In this document: positions 8,445-15,436 of the stretch, piece after piece
How positions within the stretch are numbered: the stretch's first letter is position 1
Layout of the letters: every line of letters begins with the position of its first letter
DNA from: Kosakonia cowanii JCM 10956 = DSM 18146
Lineage (GTDB): Bacteria; Pseudomonadota; Gammaproteobacteria; Enterobacterales; Enterobacteriaceae
Length of the DNA: 64,000 bases
Assembly: GCF_001975225.1 (NCBI RefSeq)
Contig: NZ_CP019445.1
Coordinates: 3,844,001 to 3,908,000, forward strand
Direction: 5' to 3'
Notes under the pieces: model-generated
Database searches by the model: none
Told to the model about the DNA's origin: nothing
The model's input: only the letters and a program-made list of their open reading frames with translations
Program-made: the position numbers and the translations under genes

Positions 8445-9950
8445 ATGAAAGAGAAAACTCCAACCCCAGCTTCTGCTACTGCAGAGCGCGCAAAGGCCGG
8501 TAATAAAAACCGCCTGGTGATGATGGCGTTACCCATTATCGTGGCCATACTGTTACTTTTCGTTCCGGTGCCAGAAGGCTTACCGCCTTACGCATGGCAC
8601 TATTTTGCTATCTTCGTTGGCGTCATTGTCGGCCTGATCTTCGAGCCGCTGCCGGGTGCCGTGATCGGCATGACTGGCGTGGTGGTAATCGCGCTCTGCG
8701 GTCAGTGGCTGCTTTTCAGCCCGGAACAGCTGGCGGATCCGAAATTTAAGCTGGCCGGTCAATCCTTTAAATGGGCGGTGAGCGGTTTCGGCAACTCCAC
8801 TGTCTGGCTTATCTTCGGGGCATTTATGTTTGCCGCCGGTTACGATAAGACCCAGTTTGGCCGCCGCCTGGCGCTGATCCTCGTTAAATACCTGGGTCGC
8901 CGCAGCCTGACGCTCGGCTATGCCATCACCTTCGCCGATCTGCTGCTGGCACCGTTTACGCCTTCTAATACCGCGCGCAGCGGCGGGACCATTTATCCGA
9001 TTATTGCCAACCTGCCGCCGCTGTATGGTTCAAAACCGAACGATCAGAGTGCGCGCCGCATTGGTTCTTACCTGATGTGGGTGGCCATCACCGCCGCCTG
9101 TATCACCAGTTCCATGTTCCTTTCTGCCCTTGCGCCTAACCTGCTGGCGCTGGTGAAAAGCATCGTCGGGATCAATATCTCCTGGGGCACCTGGTTCATC
9201 GCCTTCCTGCCGCTGGGTCTGCTGCTGATTCTGACTATGCCGCTGCTGGCGTACTGGTTCTACCCGCCTGAAGTGAAAGTGAATGATGAAGTCCCGCTGT
9301 GGGCGAGCCGCGAGCTGGAGAAGCTGGGCAGAATGTCCCGTAATGAAATTCTGCTGCTGGTCTTTGTCTGCTGTGCGCTGCTGATGTGGATTTTTGCCGC
9401 CGACTTTATTGAACCGGCACTCGCCGCCCTGCTGGTTGTGGTACTGATGCTGTGGACCGGTGTTCTGAGCTGGAACGATATCACCAGCAATAAACCGGCC
9501 TGGAACACCTTTGTCTGGTTCGCCACGCTGGTCGCGCTGGCTGATGGCCTCTCATCCACCGGCTTTATTGCCTGGCTGGGCAAAGAGGGTGGCCTGCTGA
9601 TGAGCGGCATCTCTCCGGGCATGGCAACCATCGCTCTGCTGCTGGCGTTCTATCTGCTGCACTATCTCTTCGCCAGCACCACGGCACACACCACGGCGCT
9701 GCTGCCGGCGATGTTAACCATCGCAGCGACCATTCCTGGCATCAATATGGAAGTCGTTGTGCTGGTGCTCTGCACCTCGCTGGGTGTCATGGGTATCATC
9801 ACCCCATACGGCACTGGCCCAAGCCCGATTTACTACGGTAGCGGATACCTGCCGACTAAAGATTACTGGCGTCTGGGTACCATCTTCGGTGCCATCTTCC
9901 TCGCTGCCCTGCTGTTGATTGGCTATCCGTGGATTACCATGATGTTCTGA
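8445..9950 (+). CDS. DASS-family dicarboxylate transporter (CitT/TtdT-like)
   Basis: A 501-residue polytopic inner-membrane protein with about 12-14 hydrophobic helices. It strongly resembles TtdT (L-tartrate:succinate antiporter) and CitT along its length: YFAIFVGVIVGLIFEPLPGAV, WAVSGFGNSTVWLIFGAFMF, LAPFTPSNTARSGGTIYPII, and near the end ITPYGTGPSPIYYGSGYLP with the second substrate-binding motif. The ATG at 8445 is chosen; an in-frame ATG at 8436 adds three residues, and neither has a clear ribosome site. The neighbouring fumarase, fumarate reductase and DcuSR suggest exchange of an external C4-dicarboxylate (malate, fumarate or tartrate) for internal succinate. The exact substrate cannot be read from sequence. 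Confidence 0.88.
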   Translation: MKEKTPTPASATAERAKAGNKNRLVMMALPIIVAILLLFVPVPEGLPPYAWHYFAIFVGVIVGLIFEPLPGAVIGMTGVVVIALCGQWLLFSPEQLADPKFKLAGQSFKWAVSGFGNSTVWLIFGAFMFAAGYDKTQFGRRLALILVKYLGRRSLTLGYAITFADLLLAPFTPSNTARSGGTIYPIIANLPPLYGSKPNDQSARRIGSYLMWVAITAACITSSMFLSALAPNLLALVKSIVGINISWGTWFIAFLPLGLLLILTMPLLAYWFYPPEVKVNDEVPLWASRELEKLGRMSRNEILLLVFVCCALLMWIFAADFIEPALAALLVVVLMLWTGVLSWNDITSNKPAWNTFVWFATLVALADGLSSTGFIAWLGKEGGLLMSGISPGMATIALLLAFYLLHYLFASTTAHTTALLPAMLTIAATIPGINMEVVVLVLCTSLGVMGIITPYGTGPSPIYYGSGYLPTKDYWRLGTIFGAIFLAALLLIGYPWITMMF

Positions 9951-9956
9951 TTCATA

Positions 9957-9987
9957 ACCGTCGGGCTTTCCCGGCGGTTTTATTTTT
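9957..9987 (+). terminator. Intercistronic hairpin with U-run
   Basis: A 9-bp stem (9957-9965 with 9970-9978, one G-U pair, CTTT loop) is followed by TTTATTTTT. It lies seven bases after the transporter stop and before the fumarase ribosome site. It looks like a partial terminator that would lower fumarase expression relative to the transporter, or an mRNA-stabilising end. Confidence 0.6.
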
Positions 9988-10002
9988 GTGGAGTAATGAG
10001 CT

Positions 10003-11652
10003 ATGTCGAATAAACCGTTTGTTTATCAGGATCCGTTCCCGCTGGCAAAAGATGAAACGGAATACTATCTGCTGAGCCGCGAACATGTCTCTGTCGCAGA
10101 GTTTGAAGGTGAGCAGGTACTGAAAGTCGAGCCGCAGGCGTTAACGCTGCTGGCACAGCAGGCTTTCCACGACGCCGCGTTTATGCTGCGCCCCTCCCAT
10201 CAGAAACAGGTTGCTGCCATTCTGACCGACCCGCAGGCAAGCGAGAACGACAGGTATGTCGCCCTGCAGTTCCTGCGTAACTCCGAAATCGCGGCCAAAG
10301 GCGTACTGCCGACCTGCCAGGATACCGGTACGGCAATCATCATGGGTAAAAAAGGCCAGCGTGTCTGGACCGGCGGCGGCGATGAAGCCGCGCTGGCGCG
10401 TGGGGTATATAACACCTACACCGAGGATAACCTGCGCTATTCGCAGAATGCGCCGCTGGATATGTACAAAGAGGTGAATACCGGTACCAATCTGCCCGCG
10501 CAGATCGATCTCTATAGCATCGATGGCGACGAGTATAAATTCTTGTGCATCGCCAAAGGCGGCGGTTCGGCTAATAAGACCTATCTCTATCAGGAGACCA
10601 AGGCGCTGATCACCCCGGCAAAGCTGAAAAACTATCTGGTGGAGAAGATGCGTACGCTGGGCACTGCGGCCTGCCCGCCCTACCATATCGCCTTTGTCAT
10701 TGGCGGAACCTCCGCTGAATCAACGCTGAAAACCGTGAAGCTGGCATCGACCCGCTACTACGATAGCCTGCCGACCGAAGGTAACGAGCACGGCCAGGCA
10801 TTCCGTGATGTTCAACTGGAACAGGAGTTGATGCAGGAAGCGCAAAACCTTGGACTTGGCGCGCAGTTTGGCGGGAAGTACTTTGCGCATGATATCCGCG
10901 TGATCCGCCTGCCGCGCCACGGTGCTTCCTGCCCGATCGGTATGGGCGTCTCCTGCTCCGCCGACCGTAATATCAAAGCGAAAATTAACCGCGACGGGAT
11001 CTGGATTGAGAAAATGGAGTCAAATCCGGCGCAGTATATCCCGGAAGCGCTGCGCCAGCAGGGTGAAGGCGATGTGGCGAAAATCGATCTCAACCAGCCA
11101 ATGAAAGCGATTCTCGCCCAGCTTTCTGCCTTCCCGGTATCGACCCGCGTTTCGCTCAACGGCACGATTATTGTGGCGCGCGATATTGCCCACGCGAAGC
11201 TGAAAGAGCTGATTGATAATGGCGAAGAGCTGCCGCAGTACGTAAAAGATCACCCGATCTACTACGCAGGCCCGGCAAAAACGCCAGAAGGTTATGCTTC
11301 TGGTTCGCTTGGGCCAACTACCGCAGGGCGTATGGATTCCTACGTAGACCTGCTGCAATCGCATGGCGCGAGCATGATCATGCTGGCAAAAGGCAACCGC
11401 AGCCAGCAGGTCACCGATGCCTGTGCCAAACACGGCGGTTTCTATCTGGGAAGTATTGGCGGCCCGGCTGCCGTACTGGCGCAGCAGAGCATTAAGAGCC
11501 TGGAGTGCGTTGCGTACCCGGAACTGGGCATGGAGGCGATCTGGAAGATAGAGGTGGAGAACTTCCCGGCGTTTATTCTGGTGGATGATAAAGGAAATGA
11601 CTTCTTCCAGCAGATCCAGAACAAGCAGTGCGCGGGCTGTAAGCAGCAATAA
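10003..11652 (+). CDS. fumB: Class I (iron-sulfur) fumarate hydratase, FumA/FumB type
   Basis: A 549-residue enzyme nearly collinear with E. coli FumA and FumB (548 residues). It interconverts fumarate and L-malate in the cytoplasm using an oxygen-sensitive [4Fe-4S] cluster. Cluster cysteines are visible in PTCQDTG (Cys105), AACPPYH and ASCPIGMG. Other family blocks are [32 protein letters not shown] and [13 protein letters not shown]. The ATG at 10003 has GGAG ten bases upstream. Together with the transporter, the FNR site and the reductase, this paralog probably works in the reductive direction during anaerobic growth, hence the fumB label. The choice between fumA and fumB names rests on context only. 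Confidence 0.92.
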   Translation: MSNKPFVYQDPFPLAKDETEYYLLSREHVSVAEFEGEQVLKVEPQALTLLAQQAFHDAAFMLRPSHQKQVAAILTDPQASENDRYVALQFLRNSEIAAKGVLPTCQDTGTAIIMGKKGQRVWTGGGDEAALARGVYNTYTEDNLRYSQNAPLDMYKEVNTGTNLPAQIDLYSIDGDEYKFLCIAKGGGSANKTYLYQETKALITPAKLKNYLVEKMRTLGTAACPPYHIAFVIGGTSAESTLKTVKLASTRYYDSLPTEGNEHGQAFRDVQLEQELMQEAQNLGLGAQFGGKYFAHDIRVIRLPRHGASCPIGMGVSCSADRNIKAKINRDGIWIEKMESNPAQYIPEALRQQGEGDVAKIDLNQPMKAILAQLSAFPVSTRVSLNGTIIVARDIAHAKLKELIDNGEELPQYVKDHPIYYAGPAKTPEGYASGSLGPTTAGRMDSYVDLLQSHGASMIMLAKGNRSQQVTDACAKHGGFYLGSIGGPAAVLAQQSIKSLECVAYPELGMEAIWKIEVENFPAFILVDDKGNDFFQQIQNKQCAGCKQQ

Positions 11653-11654
11653 CG

Positions 11655-11691
11655 AAAAAGCCCCCGGCAGGGAAACCTGGCGGGGGCTTTT
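11655..11691 (+). terminator. Rho-independent terminator after fumarase
   Basis: A strong GC stem (CCCCCG... with ...CGGGGG, extended by AAAGC/GCTTTT) starts three bases after the fumarase stop and ends in a T-run. The A-run on its left could also let it end the leftward T6SS transcript. Confidence 0.85.
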
Positions 11692-11705
11692 ATCGCGGAG
11701 GGCAG

Positions 11706-12254
11706 TTACTGCCGATCGTCAACGTAATTGATGTTGATGGAGTTCACTTTGCCTTTAACGATCTCGAATGAGATTCGCTTGTTATCGCGCTGGTAGCCAA
11801 TCCATTCAGCCCCATCGCTACTCTCTTTTTCACCAGGCCCATAAAGCTCTGTGACGTTGTCTTCGCTGCTACCTGGAGCAATACCGCGCGCGGTATGCGA
11901 TGTCGCTCCTCGCAGGATTATCTGCGCAACGATATAGCTATCAAAATCTCGGCTCTGGCTGTCCCACCAAAGGTTTGCGCTATAGAGATCAAAATCATTA
12001 AATACGTGACGATAAAATTTGTAGTTACCGTCGCCAAAAGGGACTTCACCGACAAAGCTGTCGTCGCTGCTCTTACCCAGCGACGCCTGGAGTTTATCGC
12101 TCCATGGCTGACCCAGTGAAACGGGCTGCTGATTCAGCGTTACCGTAAAATCAGGCTCTTCAAGGCCCTGCTGCGCCCCGGCCAAAGTGGCGAAACTCAG
12201 CAGCAGCGCTGCAAGGGATAAATGTCCGGTCATTATTTTGTTCCGTTGAGTCAT
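11706..12254 (-). CDS. Exported protein of unknown function at the T6SS locus end
   Basis: A 182-residue product. The chosen ATG (12254) shares one base with the stop of the preceding gene (TAATG), so translation is probably coupled. An N-terminal signal peptide ends near LAGAQQG. The mature part is acidic and rich in Asp and Ser; its C-terminal half (ITELYG-like segment, then EWIGYQRDNKRISFEI and VNSININYVDD) looks like a small beta-rich fold. No cysteines and no catalytic motif stand out. It is the last gene of the leftward T6SS array, just before the terminator shared with fumarase. It could be a periplasmic immunity or accessory protein; I do not recognise the family. Confidence 0.6.
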   Translation of the reverse strand: MTQRNKIMTGHLSLAALLLSFATLAGAQQGLEEPDFTVTLNQQPVSLGQPWSDKLQASLGKSSDDSFVGEVPFGDGNYKFYRHVFNDFDLYSANLWWDSQSRDFDSYIVAQIILRGATSHTARGIAPGSSEDNVTELYGPGEKESSDGAEWIGYQRDNKRISFEIVKGKVNSININYVDDRQ

Positions 12255-13354
12255 TAGTTCAGCCATTTGGCTGGCTGATTAACCAGCACCTTTGTGCCCT
12301 GCATAACCACTAAGCCCGGCGGCTGATAATCGACGCGATAGATTATGTTGCCATTATGGAATTCAGCGCCGGTAACGTTGTTTGCACTGTCCTGCAACGT
12401 TTTCCCCTTCAGGCTAATCGTGGTGTTATCGCTGTTGCGCACGCCGTTATAGAGCACGTCCTCGCACGGCTTCAAGAATGCGCCGCAATTATTGCGGACA
12501 AAGAGGGTAAACTTTGCGGTTTGTAATAAACGGGTCGTCGCACCCGCCGGGACGTCCTCTTTGCTCAGGTCAAAGTGTTCAGGCGCATAATATTCACCAT
12601 TCACCGGCGTTCGTGTCATAGTCCAGCGAAGCGCACTTCCCTCGAGCTTTAATGTCGCCTGACCATTCACGGCACCAAAGTTTGAATCGAAACTGATGGT
12701 CGCAACGTTATTCTTCACCGAGCCCAGAACGTTAGGTTTATCATCATCAGCGCAATCAATGCGATTCCCCCCCTGCGTGATGTAACAGTAAGTCCCTGTG
12801 ACCTTGCTGCCCATCTGCGTTAACTTCAGGCTTAGCGTTGAGGCGTTGTTATCCTTCCCCTGCCAGGTGCCGGAGAAACTTGCAGTCTGAGGCGCCATAT
12901 CCGGGAGCGTTTTTCCCTCGAGCTGGCTTGCCCACTGTTGAATATCCTTGTCGATGCCGTCATTGAGATGATTAGTCCGGTAGTTCACAACACTATCGTC
13001 AGGCAAAACCCATGCTGCCGACAAACGGCCATCAGGATAGATAACGAACGCCGAGGCGTTCTCCTGAGCAAGATGCTGCAACCAGCCAGAAACAAACAGG
13101 CCACCCTCCGCAGTATGGTGCGGCTCGCCATATACATCGAAATTAGAAATGAAAGTGTCATACTCATTCCCCAGCAGCTTTTTAAGCTGTGCAACGACGG
13201 CTTTGTCGGCAGTAATGCCTTCCACCGTGTCTAACTTATCGTACTGGTTAAGCTGGATCGCGGCTGATGCAGCATGAGGGAGTGTAAATAACAGGCAGGT
13301 TAATAAAGCAGCGTAATAGGGCACGTTGCCAAAGGCGCGACGGTGATATGACAT
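12254..13354 (-). CDS. Exported protein of unknown function, coupled to the next gene
   Basis: A 366-residue product with a good GGAAAG ribosome site before ATG 13354. The signal peptide has core YYAALLTCLLFTLPHAASA, with likely cleavage near residue 32. The central part (about 155-240) contains SGTWQGKDNNASTLSLKLTQ, KVTGTYCYITQGG and VATISFDSNFG, which read as repeated beta-strand segments of a lipocalin- or inhibitor-like barrel. Four cysteines lie in two pairs (YCYI/IDCAD and NNCG/KPCED), consistent with disulfides in the periplasm. It sits downstream of the vgrG1 immunity candidates and may belong to the same cassette. I cannot name a family. Confidence 0.6.
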   Translation of the reverse strand: MSYHRRAFGNVPYYAALLTCLLFTLPHAASAAIQLNQYDKLDTVEGITADKAVVAQLKKLLGNEYDTFISNFDVYGEPHHTAEGGLFVSGWLQHLAQENASAFVIYPDGRLSAAWVLPDDSVVNYRTNHLNDGIDKDIQQWASQLEGKTLPDMAPQTASFSGTWQGKDNNASTLSLKLTQMGSKVTGTYCYITQGGNRIDCADDDKPNVLGSVKNNVATISFDSNFGAVNGQATLKLEGSALRWTMTRTPVNGEYYAPEHFDLSKEDVPAGATTRLLQTAKFTLFVRNNCGAFLKPCEDVLYNGVRNSDNTTISLKGKTLQDSANNVTGAEFHNGNIIYRVDYQPPGLVVMQGTKVLVNQPAKWLN

Positions 13355-13487
13355 ACTCTTTCCCTGACAACCTAAGTTGATTCTTATGATGTTTTAATTG
13401 CACGCATCAAAATACATCACAGGTGGTGAATGAATCTATAAAAAGCGATTGAATGTCGACGGTTAAGTGTTACAAAGCGCACTGGAG

Positions 13488-14063
13488 TTATACGTCATCG
13501 GCAAAATTTCGCACCGTCATGCTCTTAAGACAAGCCGGTTTGGCATAAGGAAAGGCGAAAGCTGTCGCATTACCGTTTTTATCTAAAGGGGTGATCCAGG
13601 CAAAAGTTTCATTAACCGAGTGCCCGTGTGGTGCGCTAAATAGTTTTAGCTGCGGATAAATCTTTCTAACGTCTGACAATAAAATACACCCATCACTCAC
13701 GTCATAGTGAATGATAAAAACCTTCGGTGGACGCTTATGATCCAATCTTACAGAGAGATTAGACAAGGTAATCCCGCCATTAAGCCTGAAAGGTTTGGCT
13801 GTGAGCCATGATCCATCGGCAGGATTTAAACGAACAAGTGGGTGCCCCACAATCGGCTCAACGGTATTCACATCCTGACCGATGCTCTCTTTGAGCTGGT
13901 CTGCAAAGTCACTCAACGCTTTTAGTTTGATGAGATTTTCATCTGCATAAAGAGGAGTCGAAATAAAAATGGTGGTGAGAAGAAGTAAGGAGCGAATAAA
14001 CAATGTGGTTTTCACTTCGGAATATGCGAAAGTTTTTAACTTTATATCAATCATAAAATTCAT
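13488..14063 (-). CDS. Exported immunity-like protein, paralog of the gene at 14891-15436
   Basis: A 191-residue protein with a hydrophobic export signal (FIRSLLLLTTIFISTPLYA). A GTG twenty codons in would give a shorter, conventional signal peptide. The mature domain shares a clear pattern with the protein encoded right after vgrG1: a GQDVNTVEPIVGHPL segment, KPFRLNGGI, VRLDHKRPPK, a GCILLS block, IYPQLKLFSAP, WITPLDKNGN and a closing PACLKSMTVRNF. Two conserved cysteines (GCILL and PACLKS) suggest one disulfide. An exported paralog pair next to a VgrG with a peptidase domain is typical of T6SS immunity duplication. This function is inferred from position only. Confidence 0.65.
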   Translation of the reverse strand: MNFMIDIKLKTFAYSEVKTTLFIRSLLLLTTIFISTPLYADENLIKLKALSDFADQLKESIGQDVNTVEPIVGHPLVRLNPADGSWLTAKPFRLNGGITLSNLSVRLDHKRPPKVFIIHYDVSDGCILLSDVRKIYPQLKLFSAPHGHSVNETFAWITPLDKNGNATAFAFPYAKPACLKSMTVRNFADDV

Positions 14064-14143
14064 TTACAAACAGCCCTTGGGAAATCATCTGTGTATTTCT
14101 GCAGAAAATTTTGACGAATGTTAAAAGTTCTTGATGGCAACTA

Positions 14144-14479
14144 TTAAGCATTCACCTCTAAGCCAAGATTTTCCTTTAAGCATTCCGGGCAGACACTACA
14201 GAGATGATGAGAGATTTTATTTATAGTAATTCTATCATTCATCTTTTTGTTTGCCTTATCCCTGTCATAGAAAACAATGCCATCAACTTGATTTAAGCCT
14301 TGACTCACCAGCAATCCCCGATCAATAAAAATACACTCCTTCTTCATCCCCTCATCCGGCTTAATTATTACCACCTTGACTATGTCCGGCAGTTTCCTGC
14401 TTTGTTTCAAGGCCTCATTTATAGCCAATGAAACTGTCACATTTCGGGCAACGTTGTGAACAGGACATAATGAAAACAT
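14144..14479 (-). CDS. Small cysteine-containing protein of unknown function
   Basis: A 111-residue protein without a signal peptide or membrane segment, starting at ATG 14479 with AAGG upstream. It begins MFSLCPVHNVA and ends with a CSVCPECLKENLG segment, so four cysteines and a histidine could form a zinc ribbon. It follows the Eag/effector remnant by about 40 bases and precedes an immunity-like gene. It may be the orphaned cytoplasmic partner of the broken effector there. I do not recognise the family. Confidence 0.5.
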   Translation of the reverse strand: MFSLCPVHNVARNVTVSLAINEALKQSRKLPDIVKVVIIKPDEGMKKECIFIDRGLLVSQGLNQVDGIVFYDRDKANKKMNDRITINKISHHLCSVCPECLKENLGLEVNA

Positions 14480-14518
14480 TTTTAAGCCTTATTTTAAAAG
14501 CCTCAGAATATACTTCAT

Positions 14519-14859
14519 TTATGCCCCAGGTTCATTTGGATCATCTATCCCACCGTGCCTTAAAACATCACAAACATGGGTTACAAAGCTTTGTGTTTTA
14601 AGATCATAAAGAGGGCCATTCTTATCTAATACCTTCCTTAAGTATTTAACAGCTTCATCAGCCTTAGGTAATTCCACTTCAGCGCTTTTAGCTGCCGGAG
14701 GTAATCTGTCAAAACCACGAGTTGTAAACCTGTAGGGATGATTCCCCGGCTGACAATGTTCGAAAGGCCACTATCATTATCGCGAAGCACAGTCATGCTA
14801 GTATCTTGCCAATTGGCAGGAAAAAGAGAGAAGGAACCTTCCTGTAGCAGGCATTCCAT
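14519..14859 (-). pseudogene. Chimeric remnant: DUF1795 (Eag) 5' end joined to an effector tail
   Basis: From ATG 14859 the frame reads MECLLQEGSFSLFPANWQDT, then SMTVLRDNDSGLSNIVSRG, the N-terminal signature of DcrB/DUF1795 proteins, which act as chaperones for T6SS effectors. It stops after 73 codons, half the family length. From 14770 a second frame without a start codon runs to the stop at 14519 and encodes a different protein tail, with RFTTRGFDRLPPA, YLRKVLDKNGPLYDLKTQ and SFVTHVCDVLRHGG. That second part looks like the end of a secreted toxin domain. The two frames overlap by about 130 bases, so this is a fusion of two gene ends, not a simple frameshift. Confidence 0.6.
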
Positions 14860-14890
14860 AATTCATCCTGAATAAAATAGGTACTAGAAT

Positions 14891-15436
14891 CTAATTATCA
14901 TAATGTCTGAAGCCGAGGCTTTTAAGACATGAAGGCGTAGATTGAGAAAATCCAAAAATTATGCGATTCCCCTTATCATCCTTTGGAGTAAGCCAGTTGA
15001 ATTTCTCATTTGTTGCACTGCTTCTTGGCACACTTGATAAGGTAATTTGAGGGTAAATCGATTCAACCTGCGAAACCAAAATACAGGGTTGGTCAATATC
15101 AAAATTTATGATGTTAATACTGTGAGGGTAATTTACATGCAACCGAACAATAAAATTATTAATCTGAATACCGTCATCAAGCTTAAATGGTGGTATTGTC
15201 AATCGAATGTCATTATCTGGATCAACACGAGAAAGCGGCTGACCTGTTATTTTTTCAACAACGTTTGCGTTCATACCGATACTATTTCTAAGCTCTGAGG
15301 CAAGTGACCATAAAGATTCTGTATTCATATTTTTTTCTTCTGCACATAAACACGCTGAAAAAGACAGGGAAGTACTAATAAGTAAAAGTCTCGCCAGGTT
15401 ACGGTTTCGACTTTTTAGCATCATACATCTTGCCAT
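14891..15436 (-). CDS. Exported immunity candidate for the vgrG1 peptidase domain
   Basis: A 181-residue product from ATG 15436 (AGGA nine bases upstream); ATGs at 15424 and 15421 are alternatives. The start lies inside the 3' end of vgrG1, so the two are overlapped by 38 bp and probably translated together. The signal peptide RLLLISTSLSFSACLCAEE contains a possible lipobox (SAC) as well as a type I site. The mature domain matches the 13488-14063 product block by block (NANVVEKITGQPL, PPFKLDDGI, PCILVSQVESIYPQITL, FNWLTPKDDKGN, PSCLKSLGF). Direct overlap with an effector-type VgrG is the classic place for the cognate immunity gene, and export implies periplasmic toxin action. There is no biochemical proof. 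Confidence 0.68.
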   Translation of the reverse strand: MARCMMLKSRNRNLARLLLISTSLSFSACLCAEEKNMNTESLWSLASELRNSIGMNANVVEKITGQPLSRVDPDNDIRLTIPPFKLDDGIQINNFIVRLHVNYPHSINIINFDIDQPCILVSQVESIYPQITLSSVPRSSATNEKFNWLTPKDDKGNRIIFGFSQSTPSCLKSLGFRHYDN

